Assembly (NCBI GenBank): GCA_034509425.1
Contig: JAVTVJ010000570.1
Coordinates: 744,001 to 808,000, forward strand
DNA from: Eopsaltria australis
Lineage: Eukaryota; Chordata; Aves; Passeriformes; Petroicidae
DNA length: 64,000 nucleotides
Direction of reading: 5' to 3'
Of this stretch, positions 10,723 to 23,400 are shown piece by piece (position 1 is the first letter of the stretch; every line of letters begins with the position of its first letter). The position numbers and the translations under genes were made by a program. The notes under the pieces were generated by a model, which saw only the letters and a list, made by a program, of their open reading frames with translations, did not search any database and was not told the origin of the DNA.

Positions 10723-12240
10723 AACTCAAATCCATAGGAAACCAATCTCCATTGGCTGCACCCCTCACATGCAAGATGTTAGGAAATAGGTATTTATCAG
10801 TGATTTGAGCCCATGTTCGTGCCCTCTGCTGTGCACATGCCAATGTCAGTAAGTGCAGCCTGCAGGAGATACTGTCTGTCTGCAGGAACAAATCAGGAAA
10901 CTTTGGCACCCTTCCTGACTCTTTCACCAGGCTCCAATGTGTGATCTCAGGAAAAAAATAGAAACATTCCCATGGGTCAGGCTTCCTCTCCCTGTATATA
11001 TTTATGTTTATACAGCACTCTGTGATTCCCAGCCAGAAGGTGCTCTCTATGAAAGCGAGGAAGTTTGGAAGTGCTGCTAATGTTGCTCATTTTCCTGCAC
11101 ACCACACCTGACTCTCTGCTGAAAGGTTAATTGTTATTTCTACAGTAATTTAACTTCTTCAGTTACAGAAGTCCTCTCTCAAATAAAAGCCAAGACAATC
11201 ATTTCTGAACCACTCTCTCCAGGTGAGAGGACCCACCCAATTAAAATGCAATGCAGTTTTACGGACTATAAAAGCATAACAAGTCACATAGACATATTTT
11301 ACTATAAGGGCAGAAAATTATACAAGAGCAAGATTTTTGAAAATAACTGTTTAAAAAAAAAACAAAAGCATTTTCAGATTTTTTGTTCTTCTGCTGAGGC
11401 AGCTGTCCAAGAGGAACAAATTCTACACCTCAAGAATCACTTAAAGCAAAGGTTTTACCATGCCAGTCAAGGCTACGAGACTCAAAATGAATGCCACCTC
11501 AAAACTCCAAAACAGCAGGTCTTGGATACCTTAAAACATCTCTTTGTGCTGAAGACTCTTTTCCTATAGGCCAATTTGGAAATAAAAGCCCTCACTTTTT
11601 TCCAGGGAGCCAAGATAAAGGAGGCAGGGAGGTCACTGGATCTCCCAGCACAGGGAGGAGCAGAGCTGCAGCCTGGCCAAGGAAGGACAGCAAGGGACTC
11701 CTGTGGTCAGCAGGGCGTGGGCTGCTGGGAGAGGTCAGCCCAGGACACTCGGGCAGCCTGGGCAGATTGGTGTGCAGGGAGAGGAGAGGCATCCCTGCAG
11801 CACTGACACAGGGCTAGCCATGGACAGGGTGTGGCCAAGGATAACACCACGTTTCTCCAGTCAGCTCACTGCCTCTCAGCAGAGCCCTTTCAGAAAGGGG
11901 GAAGAGGCAGGAAGAGAAAAGCAGCCAACTTGTTCCTCTTTCTCTTCCCCTGTCCTTTCCAACCCCCCCCACTCCACTATCATCATAGAACCAATTTATG
12001 AGCTACAGCAAACAAGAAGGCAGGAAATAGGCTGGGAGGCACATCCACTCCATCTGTCTCTTCTCCAGGCACCGTGGATGGAAGCTCATAATTAACAGGA
12101 AGTGTTTCAGTGTTATGACTAGGCCAGAAAAAGCAAGGGTTTACCTAAAGTAACACTGGCAAAGCCACTATTAATATAGCACATAGTCCTTTAATGAGGT
12201 AATCTCTGCACCATCAGAGCCCTTCTCTGTGTGCCCCCAG
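10723..12240. other. Noncoding stretch with a GC-rich patch
   Basis: About 11600-11960 is richer in G+C than its flanks and has few CpGs. It carries overlapping open frames on both strands (for example 11491-11817 plus and 11703-12095 plus) with no family motif. The rest is ordinary AT-leaning DNA, with an A run near 11351-11360. Confidence 0.5.
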
Positions 12241-12261
12241 ACTGACGTCTGACCTCAGCAG

Positions 12262-12273
12262 CCACCAGAGGGG
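12262..12273 (+). promoter_or_regulatory. CTCF-like motif
   Basis: CCACCAGAGGGG fits the CTCF core (CCASYAGRKGGC) at 11 of 12 positions, with the final C as G. CTCF organises chromatin loops in vertebrates. A single motif match in 64 kb can be chance; occupancy is not shown. Confidence 0.3.
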
Positions 12274-12576
12274 AAAACAAAGAGTCCATGACAACATGGC
12301 TAATGCCACACAAACCCCAGTGCTTGTGCTGGGCTTTTATTGACACAGGTTACACCAGGGCTGACTTCCACCCCGGCACTTACAACAACAAACCGAGCTC
12401 AGCCTAGACGCGGCCTGAATGCTGTCATCACAGAGCTGTGGCACTGAAGAATGGCTTCAACAGGCCATCAGAATGATCCTTTCTGGCAGTGGTAAGGTAT
12501 CTGCCCAGCTCCAGGCTCCTGTTATCATTGGGGATTGTTGGCCCTTTGGGAATTGCCCGTCACTACCGTGTGAACA

Positions 12577-12626
12577 AAAGCCACAGGGCTTTCCATCCAC
12601 TGGGCAAGCGCCCTGCCCACGGATGG
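12577..12626. other. Two abutting hairpins, candidate structured element
   Basis: Hairpin 1 pairs AAAGCC (12577-12582) with GGCTTT (12587-12592) around a 4-base ACAG loop. Hairpin 2 starts at the next base: CCATCC (12593-12598) pairs with GGATGG (12621-12626), and TGGGCA (12601-12606) pairs with TGCCCA (12614-12619). This gives 12 bp, a 2x1 internal loop and a 7-base loop. GGGC (12602-12605) can instead pair with GCCC (12610-12613) around AAGC, so two folds compete. Several CpGs survive within and beside the block. It could be part of a structured RNA or a conserved element; no known RNA family is recognised. Confidence 0.4.
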
Positions 12627-12639
12627 CCCTTTGTATAAA

Positions 12640-15334
12640 ACTGATAATTGATGTGTTGAAATGTCCCCAAAGCCCTTGATTATATTTTACTGAGTAGGGC
12701 CGGTGGATAATCAGAGGAGAATGCCAGCAAAACCCAAGCAGTCTGCTGAGGCAGCAAGTGCTAATGCAATTTTTTACCACAATATATAAATAACCCCCCC
12801 AAGTTCCTCTCGTAAGCACATGTGGTAAAAGGAGCATGCAAGGCTTTTATCATGCAACTCTTGTGTTGCTTTAGAATAGTTAATCAAATAAAAGCTTCCA
12901 GAGCTCTGACTAATGAAAGTCTGCACCCTACATTTGCTTTGGCAGTTGGACACCAATATTATGTTACCAAAGCAATGGAGCTTTAATACAAAAATGAGCA
13001 AACTGAAGGAATTGTGCTAAGAGAGGAAAGATGAGAGGAACGAGATGGTGTTAAACTCCCACATCATTATTAGACAGTTCCACTGTTTTGCCCTTCTCTT
13101 CAGGAAAGTCTCCAGGGCTCTGTATCAATATCTATGTGGAAATAAATGCAGCACAGAAGTAATTACAAGCTAACATTTCATCCCCACCTCATCCAGCTCT
13201 GTCTGCCTTTACAGAAGCTGGTGCTTGTGGGCTGAAGGAAAACCCTCAGCTACCTCCCTACATCACACCTATGCTCTCCATGCTGTGCCAAAAATGTAAC
13301 ATCCATTGTCAATATTCAAATTTCCTTTCTTCATTGAGAAGCTTTAATATTTCAAACACACATCAATATAACTTAATTACACTGATGTCTAATAAAGCTT
13401 ATCCATTTTTTTTTTCTCTCAAAATTTTAAGGTGATTTTGGATACCAGGAAAACCAGAAAAAAATAAAATTCATGAGCAGTTTCTGGAGGCCAAGGGAAT
13501 TTTTACTGGCATTTCTCTTGCTATCAACATTGATATATTTCTATAATTTTTAAACAAAAGCATCTCCTTTAAATCTATTGAGCTGACACAAAACACTTCA
13601 GCTGAATTAATCTCAACATTAAAATGCATTTCCTATTGACATAGAAAAGTTCCAGTTCAGATCCCATTTATGTGAGGCTTTCTGTATCTCCCACTATAAA
13701 TTCCAGTTGTGGAAGTCTGTGATGAGTTGCACAGGACTGACCATGATATGTTACAAACAAGACTGGTTAAAGGGAAACTGTTATTTGATGTCAGAAATAG
13801 CCCTCTGGTCAGCTCAGGCTTCAGGAAACAAAGGCAGCTTGGATTTCAGGCCTCAGAGGGAAATGCAGTGCTTGGAAAAAGCAGATATATTGAGTTGTTT
13901 TGAAACTAAATGTTTGCAATGCATTCAACTAAATTCTAACCGGCACCAAACTGACCTGAAACAAAATACTGCAATTTGGGTTTCCTGCTGTGTTTTGGCA
14001 ATATTTCAAGCTATCACATGGAAAAAGTAGATTTTGTAGTCATTGGATTTTCCACCAGGCAATGGCTCTCCAACAGGTCCTGTCAGTAATTGAAATTATT
14101 CAATCTTTCAGTGTATACAAGACCCTTTCCCCTCCCTCACTCCTCCTGCCCCCACTACACACACAAAAAAGGGCCAAACCAGCAAATGGGAAGGGTAAAA
14201 GGAATTTAGATTGTGCCAGACACCACCTGGCTTCCTTGGATTTCTATTTCCAGGGTCCCCAATAATTTCTTCCTCCAGTTAACTCATTAACAAGCAGACA
14301 CAGACAATCCCTCATCACATCAGGCTGGGGCTCCAAGGAATTTGCCAACCTCACATCCGTAATCTGTTCTTCTGGAAATGCTTTCCTCTTTTCTGGACAT
14401 CTCACAAAGGATATCCCAGCTTAGCTTGAAAAGTGGGGACACCACTGGTCATGAAACATGACTGATGAGCTGATCAGTGTCAGTTTATTGTTAACCTTTG
14501 CTTGGTGGGAGTTGAGAGAATCTGGCCTTGACCCACTCACAAATTGGGAACTAAACCCAGTCCAGCTCATTCAAATGTGTCATACCCCACAGCAACCAGG
14601 AATATGACAGCACACACCTCTAGATTATTAATTATTTTAACATTTTTTATTTTCATGGGGCATCAGAAGGTCAGACAGAGGCTGCAGGTGTCAGGTCCTT
14701 GTGACAGGACTGTTGTTTCAGTGAGCAGCAAAAGAAACTCCTGCTTAGTGTCAGCAGTTTGAGCCCTGACATTAATTAATAAAGGGAACCCAACACCCTC
14801 TCCTTGTTATTCAAAATGTGTGTAACAGCAAGTGCTGTATTGTGTTTTTAAAGGAACTGACACCCTGGGTAAGGGTTTATCTGTGTGCTGCTCACCCACA
14901 CCATGCAACCTGGACTGAAGACTTCAGCACGTGGCAGGAAAAGAAGCAGTTTTGGCTCACAGGTACTGTCAGGTTAAGGTTACTTCCACAGAATAATCAG
15001 GTGCTTGATTCAGCCCTCGTGGTACTGAAAATGTCCTACCAGGTTTCAGGTATGGCCTCAAGAAGACAGGAAAATAAAACACTACATAAGGGGGGATTCA
15101 ATTCTGAAGGAAGGCATCATCTAATTAAAAAAAAAACCACAAAAAAACCCTACTGTTCTTCAGTGAAAACAGCTCTCTTAGGGACTTAACACAAGACCTT
15201 TCCTAGGCCTTTTCCTCTCTTTGTCAGCTTCACCTTGAAGAAGAGCAGTTGTAGAAGAGGGACACGACTGTCATTCACTGTGCATGCAAAGGTCAAAACC
15301 CAATTTATTAGCAAAATACAAACTTGAAAAAGAC

Positions 15335-15337
<3 letters not shown>
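12640..15337. other. Noncoding stretch, nothing recognised
   Basis: AT-leaning DNA with short homopolymer runs (for example T9 at about 13407-13415). Open frames up to 123 aa have no recognisable motif. No transposon or RNA gene is identified. Confidence 0.5.

Positions 15338-15373
<36 letters not shown>
15338..15373 (-). repeat. Poly(T) tract of 36 bases (poly(A) on the minus strand)
   Basis: Uninterrupted T36, the longest homopolymer in the window. On the minus strand it is an A36 run directly preceded by GGAAATAAA. It could be a retrotransposition tail, but the adjacent sequence (15374 onwards) is not recognised as a retrocopy or SINE and I see no clear target-site duplication. A slippage-expanded A run is equally possible. 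Confidence 0.9.
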
Positions 15374-15375
<2 letters not shown>

Positions 15376-16062
15376 TTCCAAATTTTGCCAACACCAAACA
15401 GTAGCCAAGTGAAAGGAAAACACTCCCATGAAAATTCGACTTTTTCACTGCCTTTGCAAAAATCCTATTGGAGGGCATCTGCCTGGGCCAGAGTGATTCA
15501 CACTGAGGGCAGCAGGGTGAATTCTCCAGACTCCTTTGCCACCTGGCTGGCAGCTCTGTGAGGTTCTGCAGCTCTGTCCTGCTGGACTTGCCTGGGAGAG
15601 TGACCAAAGGCACCACTGCAGGACAAACTGCTGTGAACCTGCAGCCAGGAATTTCTGTACAGGGTGAAGGATGAAATTTGCTTCTTACTGCAGCAGAATG
15701 AAGCACCTGGGTGGGGAGGAGAACCATCTGTTTTCCATGTGTAATACCAGGGCTGCAAATGAGGCTCCAAGATCCTTCCACTCTGAAGGGGACAGCAGGG
15801 TTAGGGATGATACTGATGGGAGCAGTTGCCATGGCCAGTTCCTGCAGAGTCCATTTGCCACCTCATTTTGGTTTGGTTTGTATTCCTCTCTTTCTTAGTG
15901 CCCTCTGAATTGACCATTGGTGAAATTAGGGAAATTGGTGGAATTAGGCAAATAAATCAGAGAAAGAGTTGCCCTCCTAATTTGCAGAATGTATTTTGCA
16001 TCCAAATGCAAATAATTTTATTTGGTTAAACAGTGACCTAATGCAGCAAGTTGGTGCTGTAC
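15374..16062. other. Noncoding stretch beside the poly(T) tract
   Basis: Open frames of 174 and 90 aa on the minus strand and 65-75 aa on the plus strand overlap here, and none shows a domain. The 174-aa frame includes the lysine run made by the homopolymer, so it is not a credible gene. Confidence 0.5.
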
Positions 16063-16125
16063 TTTAAAAAAAAACAAAACCCCAAACCAAACAAATAAAA
16101 ACCCACAAACAAACCAAAAGCCTAA
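16063..16125. repeat. A/C-rich low-complexity tract
   Basis: Plus strand consists almost only of A and C, with runs such as AAACAAAACCCC and AAACCCACAAACAAACC. It is similar in character to the larger tract at 61966-62080. Confidence 0.8.
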
Positions 16126-18107
16126 AATAATTCTGCATTCCTCCTTCAGTCTCTAAGTAGAGTTTTCTTCATTCATCACTTAAAAATAATACTACTAATA
16201 ATAAATAATAGGCTTCAAAAGATATATAAAGGCAGGTATTGTATACCAAACATCCAGATGTACAATAGCCCAGGTTGGACACAAACCATGAGCCCAAGCT
16301 TCAGCAAGGAGGTTGATTTCCCAGCTTTGGCCATAACTCACACTGCACAGTGGGAATGATTTTTTTGTGGGATTTGGTTTTCTCTTCCTTCGTGGTCCTG
16401 CTTTGGAGCTCCCATGGATGGAAAAGGAGCCCCAGCCCAGAGAGAGAGAGCTGTTCTCAAATTGTGCAGAAAAAATATCTGTGTTCTTGTTTGGCTGGGG
16501 CAACAGGAGAAAGGCCAAGGTACACATTTCTAGTAGTGTTTGAATTAATATCTCCCAGAAAACCCCCAGTGGGGTTGCTGGGAGGGGAAGGCAACACCAG
16601 AATTCAAAGGGTACAAGGGGGTAAACCAAAGAATGGAACTCTTTCCCATTTCCTAAAACGTGTAAAGCTGAGGGAGAGGAAACCAACACAGCAAGATCCC
16701 AGCTAAGAGCAGGGAAGTGAGGATGTGGATGGTTGGATCTGGGGCTGTTCAGGGAAGAGCAGCACATGGAGGAACAGCCAGCAGGCGAGGGTGGAAACCT
16801 CCCCTGTGCCATTCCCAGCAGCCCCACAGCTCTGAGAAACACCCCTTCAAACCCTCTCAAAAAAAAGATAAAGTTTCAGCAGCCCAGACGAGAAGCACCC
16901 ATTTCCCTGCTCACCTGTCGCTGTGCAGCTGCAGAATAAAGAGCCCAGCCCTCCCCACAAAGCAGAGCTCCATCCATGGCAGGGATGCCAGATGTTGGGC
17001 TCCAGATCAGTAACCAGACACCTCACAGGCCTCAATAACAGGTAAAGAACCTTTTTCCCCCATGGTGACATTTGCTTCCTTGGGAGATGACAGATCAGCT
17101 CAGCTCCAGTGAAAGTGATTCATCACTCTATAACGACAAAGCAGGAACCTCAGGAGGAACATGCTATCCTCCCTGTTGTTTTCCAGGGCTGAAGAACAAA
17201 GTGGTATCAATTAATTATTAATTACAAAGATCTTTTCACGTGAAGGATGGTAAATTATTGTGCTTTGCTAACAATAGTTAATTTGTTTCTGAGCGATACT
17301 TGTGAAATATTTCAGTATTTTTCTTCATCTTACATGCAAAGATTTGAGAGATTAATTGTCCAGATGTTTCCTTGGGTTTTGTTCTCTCTTTCTCACATAA
17401 TAAAAATCTTTCAGCACACTTTTTTTCCCAATAAAGCCACGGTCCATCTGTTATACTTTGCTGGAGACATAAAACAGCACTACATGTGTGCTACAATCAT
17501 TCTAAAAAGTAAATCTTAACCATTTTCTTTTACAAATAAGGTGAAAGATTCTATTTTTATTTGTTAGGTAATGTCTTGATATGATGCCCTTTGCCCTAAA
17601 ACAAAGCTCTGTTCACTAATACCTTCACCTTTGCTTCTAATGTCACAGGGTAAAATATTCAAATTCCAAGTCAGACCATCAAGTATTCCTGCCTGTTTCA
17701 CAGCAGAAAAACTCTGGAAAAATACAGCAGAGCAAGTCTTTAACAGCTCTCTGCAGTTTAAAAACAGCACAACTGCTTTAGAACACTTTAGAGCTAATCA
17801 GTCTCAGGCTGTCATGAGTGAAGTGAATAATGGCAGTGTGCATTTTTATTTCTGTATGTATTACAAGAAGCATTTGTTCTGTAAACTGAGCAAGTGAAAA
17901 CACAGATTAAAGTGTAGGAAGTGTCAAAACCCACTTCCTAGCTTGCTGCTGAAAAATGACAGTCCTGGAGCAGAACTGATAAGGAATTTTTTAGCTGTAG
18001 CCATGCAAACATTGGCAGTCTTCAAATTTGGTTTCCCAACACACTTTTGAGGAGCAAAATTTCAAAGCTGCTGTCGATTTAATGATTTTCAGTTTAGTTG
18101 ATACTGT
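16126..18107. other. Noncoding stretch with the longest open frame
   Basis: A 221-aa open frame lies on the minus strand at 16195-16860. Its translation has no signal peptide pattern, repeat or domain that I recognise, and shorter frames overlap it on the plus strand (16350-16706, 16717-17013). I treat it as chance. The remainder is AT-leaning DNA with no recognised element. Confidence 0.45.
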
Positions 18108-18367
18108 AAAAAAAAAAAAAAAAAGTCTCAAATCTTTTTCACGTAGTCCTTCAAAGTCCCACACCAAAAAAACCCAGCAGGAGAATATTTAATCAAATAG
18201 TAAGGTAAGACCATGTCAAGAAGAATTACATCAGCAGTGTTACAGTCACAACTTCCACAGAACATGATTCTGATGAGGCAGGTGAGACTTGAAGAATTTG
18301 TTGGAAGATTTTGGAGTCTTGAAGGTTTCCTGAGCTTTGAATGGGCTTTGAATTTTTTTTTTTTTTT
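18108..18367. repeat. A17 and T15 tracts facing each other
   Basis: A17 at 18108-18124 and T15 at 18353-18367 bracket about 230 bp of unique-looking DNA. They could pair as a long-range inverted repeat, but simple homopolymers are common and no transposon is recognised between them. Confidence 0.7.
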
Positions 18368-20294
18368 GCACAGGGCTAAATCCAAACTGGTGCCAGTTTG
18401 CAAGAGAACCAATGGATCCTTCTCAAAGGGCATTTCAGGGTGTCCTTGAGGCTTGCAGGAACACACAAAAGACTCCTGGCTACTTGATTTTGCTCCTTTT
18501 CTGCCTCTCAAAATGCATGGAACTGGGCATTTCCTTCAGATGGGAAATGCCAGCTCATCCCATCCATGAGGAACATGGTACTTGCCCTAAAATAACAAAC
18601 CACTCACATCTGAGTAAAACCAACTCTGCATTAATTAGCAAAAAACCCCAAAGGATCATTTGTTTAAATGTTTACATAAACACTATTCCACCTGTGCCAA
18701 AAAGAGCACAGAAACACAGCTAACATTAAAAAACACCTCAAAGGGTAGGTAATGAATAATCTATTTATATTTTTATCATAGTTAGAAGTCCAAGAGATTA
18801 CTTACATTAGCTTAGACCTTAACTTTCAAAACACATCTCATCAGCTGCATCCTCTGAGAACACAGGTGCTCTTCTCAATCAAGTTATAAACCAGAGGGTT
18901 TTTTTTTTACATTTTAAGATAAATAAATAGTGACATTGTAGTCATTTAGCAGTATTCTAATTTTCATTACTGCCACTGCTCTGCCCTAACACCAGCTGGT
19001 TTCAGTCTCTGTCTCAACACAATGACAAAAAATACTTCCAGGCAATAAGAAAGAACAGAAATTACTTAAATGTAGCCAGAATTTAACTCATGAGCATCAG
19101 TCACAATAGGATTCAAATGTTTCAGTGAGCAATGCAGTTTTCTTTAAGTGACAAAGACACATCCCCTCTCTTGTGAGTGAAAGCTACTTATTATGTCAGC
19201 CAGCACGTGCTGAAATCACAAGGAAAGAAGGGAGAAAGAAAAGAACTTCTCTGATAAATCCATTCAAAATGACAAAGTTCCCTTTAAAGTCTCCACAGCT
19301 GCCAGAGTTCCTAGGTGGGCACAGAAATCTTCATTTCAGTTTACTGACAGAGGTTCAGTGTTTTTACATTATTGTAGAAAAAACTCTGTGCAAAATGCCC
19401 ACACCCCAAAAAACCAGCTGAAGGCTCGACATTGCCCCCTCTGTAACCTTACCCTGGCTCTGGTGGATCTGAAGGGATGCTGTAACGTGAGCTTTTTAAT
19501 AACACTTAATAAATATTTAGGGCCATCCATTCTAAATGGTGGGTGCCACATGCAGAGCTGGGTGGGCTCGTTCTTTACAGCCACTCACCATCTGCTGTCC
19601 CTGAGGAAAGTGATCTCCTGAGCCTGGCTTTGCTGCTGTGGTGTTAAATGACTTTCCTTCCTCTGTCTCCATTCACTTGCAGCAGGAGTCAATGAGATTC
19701 ACCTGGCTGGGTCCCCTGCAGGACCAGGTTCTGCAGCTGCTTCCATCCGCAGCATTCACCAGACTCTGTTCCATTATTCTGCTGCATTGAATTGGCAGAG
19801 TGTGAGCAGTGGAAGGAACAATATCCACGGGTTAGTGTTCACAGGGTCAAACCAGAGCAGTGGATCCCATGCTCTTCTCTCAGCTGCTCCTGCTGTAAGG
19901 AGGTTACAAAACCTTTACCTGATAGAGACTGCTGGGTCAGTGTGAATGATCAGAATTCAGTCACCACTGCACTTCCCCTTTCCTTTTGTGTGTCAGAGCA
20001 TCCAATTTCACTGAAGAGGCACAACAAGGTGCTGCATCTGGCCTCAGATCCCTGGGAGTGAACAGAGGAGCAAGCAAATGCCCTCTCTGTGTGTGACCCA
20101 TTTGTAAAGCAGGTCCCCTGCTCTCCTTATCTGCAGCTACATCACCACAGGGAAACCACCAGGGTCATGGGCAGTGTCCCTAGGAAAGGCTCAACTCCAT
20201 CCCATTGCAGCAACTCCTTATCTTTAGGGTTTTCTGTCAGCCAAGAGACACCAGCACTGTGGGTGATCTCAATCCACAGACCTTTCTTGGGGTC
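18368..20294. other. Noncoding stretch, nothing recognised
   Basis: Ordinary mixed DNA with a T run near 18899-18908. Open frames are below about 105 aa and lack motifs. No RNA gene or transposon is identified. Confidence 0.5.
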
Positions 20295-20428
20295 CATATG
20301 GCCTGGGTTGGAAGGGACCTCAAAGATCACCTAATTCCAACCCCCTCCCATGGGCAGGGACACCTTCCAATATCCCAGGTTGCTCCAAGCCCCCTCCAAT
20401 CCTGGCCTTGGGATGGGGCAGCCCTCGC
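20295..20428 (-). mobile_element. CR1-type LINE fragment, 3' end
   Basis: Plus strand reads GGCCTGGGTTGGAAGGGACC, CTCAAAGATCACCTAATTCC, AACCCCCTCCCATGGGCAGG and then TTGCTCCAAGCCCC and GGGATGGGGCAGCC. This is the classic antisense order of an avian CR1 3' end, with a short deletion before the last block. It is on the minus strand, about 130 bp, strongly 5'-truncated and noncoding. It is the best-preserved CR1 piece in the window. Confidence 0.93.
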
Positions 20429-23400
20429 CTAGCATGCAGACTTACATGCTTTTATGGTGAATTAAAAACAAAGAACAGCAATTAGATAGCAGTAGTAATT
20501 AGTAATTTTTTCTTACAGATAAAATACTTTTAGAGGAAAAGTTCTTGTGGTCATAAATAGAAACTACAAGGAATGATGAGATCCCACAGAAAGGCTGCCT
20601 GTTGAATTCAATTACCTGATTGCCACCTGAATTCCATGGGGTAAGATATCACATCAAAAACACATAAAGCAGCATGTTCAACTTTGCTTTGTGTCTTCCA
20701 GAAGAAGCAGCACAGTCAAGGGAGGAAAAAAAAGGAAATTATGAGTGCTCTGTGCAATATAACTATGCAGGCACAGAGATAACAAAATACACAAAGCACA
20801 GAAAAACTGACTTGAGGCTGGGATCTCTAAGTGCCTGTCCCAGTATAAAAGGACTTTGGAGTGTTTACATTTGTGGTGGGCAAAGTGCTGCAACACAAAG
20901 CATCAGAAATGCTGGGAGCCACCTGACAAAGGACTCCTTTTGCTGAAGCAGCAGAAGAGACAGTGGGAATTTCTGCCACTGAAATTCTACCATGTGGATG
21001 CAGACGAAGTCTCCCACTGGAAATGAAGACAGGGCACACGTGGGAAACAGAGAGGACGCTGATGAGGGGAAAAAAGTGCTGAGCCACTGCTGTTTTAGCT
21101 GGAGCTCTGACAGCAGAATTGTCCCTGGGAAGTTTGGCTGCTGTTTTTGCTATCTTTATTGTGAGCCAACAGGAACTGAGTATATTGTATATTGTATATT
21201 CAGGGTAAGAGCTACGTGATCCATGAGGGTGAGGGATGCACCACAGACACTGTGCTGGCTCCTCTTTGCACAGCAGTGAAAAGGGCACTGAGAGAAGGGC
21301 TCAGTGAGTGTCCACAGACATTCATTGCCTTCCCCCATCCTCTGCTGGCAGCACACACTGTGGTCACTCAATTTCTGGGCTCAAACACAGAACACAATGA
21401 TGATGAAAACTGCTAGGGGTGCTTTGATTGCAGACAGGAGTTTTACTCAGGTCCCTTCAATATTCTGTGCTTTGTTGATAAAATTGGACAGCAGAAAAAT
21501 AATTAGCAAGAAAGGAGTGTCACACAGGGCACTAAAAGCGAAAGAACAGTTATTGCAGCTATTGTGGGCTTTCTCCATGCTAAAATGAGGTGTTCAGAGA
21601 ATCTTCTACACATTCCTTAGTGCAGCAGGCTTCTTGCAGAACTGAACTCAAAGGGGATTTCCAGCTTGCTTTGACCAGGATTTTTAGTTTTTATTTTGTC
21701 CAGATTAATGCGGGTGTTATGGCTAAAAGAAAACAAAAGAGAAAAGAAGCACTGCCTTAAAGAACCCAGTAGAAAGCACAAATCTGCCCAATAACAGTAG
21801 AGATGTTTGCAGCATTCCTGCCCCTGTTCTGATGCATCTTATGAGAGAGGGGAGCCAGGAATGCATCCACCCCACTGGACACTGGTTTGATGCAGTGCCC
21901 AGCATGATCAGCATTCCCATTCTCTAATATCAGCAAAAGAGGCAGGAACTCCACACAGCTCCTCCTTCCTTCTCCTCTGTGTTGCCTGATCTGAAAAGGA
22001 ACCATCTTCTTTCTAGTCTATCCTTTCCACTTCCAGGAAAGTGGCAAAACTGAGCCACGAAGATGAAAGGAAAAGGATTCCTCACTGGCACAATGAAGCT
22101 TAAAAATCTGTCTTTAAAACATCAGGAATGGAATGGCCTGGAAGGAGTAGAATATCCAAGGATTTTAGGTAATCAAACCAATACCTACTTAAATCTATTA
22201 AAAGAGCCACCCAAAACAAGTTGAGGCTTAAACTGGACTATGAGAACCCAAAGGGTTGTTCGGCACAAGCTTTTAAGCATTTTGAAACACCTGGAAAAAA
22301 AAATAACTTTAGTACGTATCTCCTTTGCAGTATTTCCTCCCTTCCAGATTACTGTAAAGCAGGAGGAGGGGAAAAGACTAATTTGGACTGGATTTGATTA
22401 TTATCACCCTCAGCTTGCTGCCTGTAACTGATTCCTACCTGCTGCTCATAAAATGGAGCTGCACTATCAGGATGTTTCCTGAAGCCTTCCTGTTGACTTA
22501 CAGAAATACAAAAATAAATGAGATGGGATCAAAAAGAACCCTGTTTTAAACAGAGAGGAGAAAGCTTGGTGAGAACAGTTATTCAAGCACAGATTGAAGA
22601 GATAAATAACTCAATAAAAATAACTTCTGATGTAATTTGCACAGCAACTGTTTCATCTTTTTAATTATTGCATAAATGGATTTTACAAAAATAAACATCC
22701 AACTCCCAACCAAAGTCATAGGAAATCCATCAGCACATCCAACTTTTCAGCCTCTCTCAATTCTTACATTCTGGGAGTAGTATGGATTTCATAGGCAAAG
22801 CCAGAGGGATGGGAAGGAATAGAGTTCAGTTTTACTCCTTCTTTTACTAAATTCAACTATGTGTTTGCACTGCTCCTTGGCTACACAATTTAATAAAACT
22901 AAAATGTTTAAAATGCAGTTTAATGTTGTAGTGCAACAGTCTTATTCTGCTTTAAAAGAAGAACAGCCTTGTAAGCCTGCTAGTAAATTCCAGTGTAAAG
23001 TTTCAAAAGAAATGGAGACTGATCTCACAATGTAAAGGAAGTATTTATATAACAACACACAAATGAAAAATAGACAGCCAGGTAAACATATATTTAAACT
23101 TTATTTACATTATTTAAGTTCAATATTCCCCAGAAAGCACAGATATGATGTGAACAGGCAGGAGGTATTAGGATGCACTGTAAGTGCTAGTGGAATGCAG
23201 GATGCTGTATTATTTCCTGCTGTTTTAAATTAGGTTTATTTAGAACAATCTGTTGTTTAATGAGTATTTTCCTCTGTAGAGACATATCAACATTCTGATT
23301 TGTTGACTGCTCTTTTCAGTGGAGGAAGGAGTTGAGCCAAGGGAAAGCACAGCATTCCCTATTAATGTGTGCACACAAAGAAAATGCCTCCTAATGCTGA

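Noticed and set aside
15308..15832. 174-aa minus-strand open frame
   Set aside because: Its end is a long lysine run encoded by the T36 homopolymer. The rest shows no motif.
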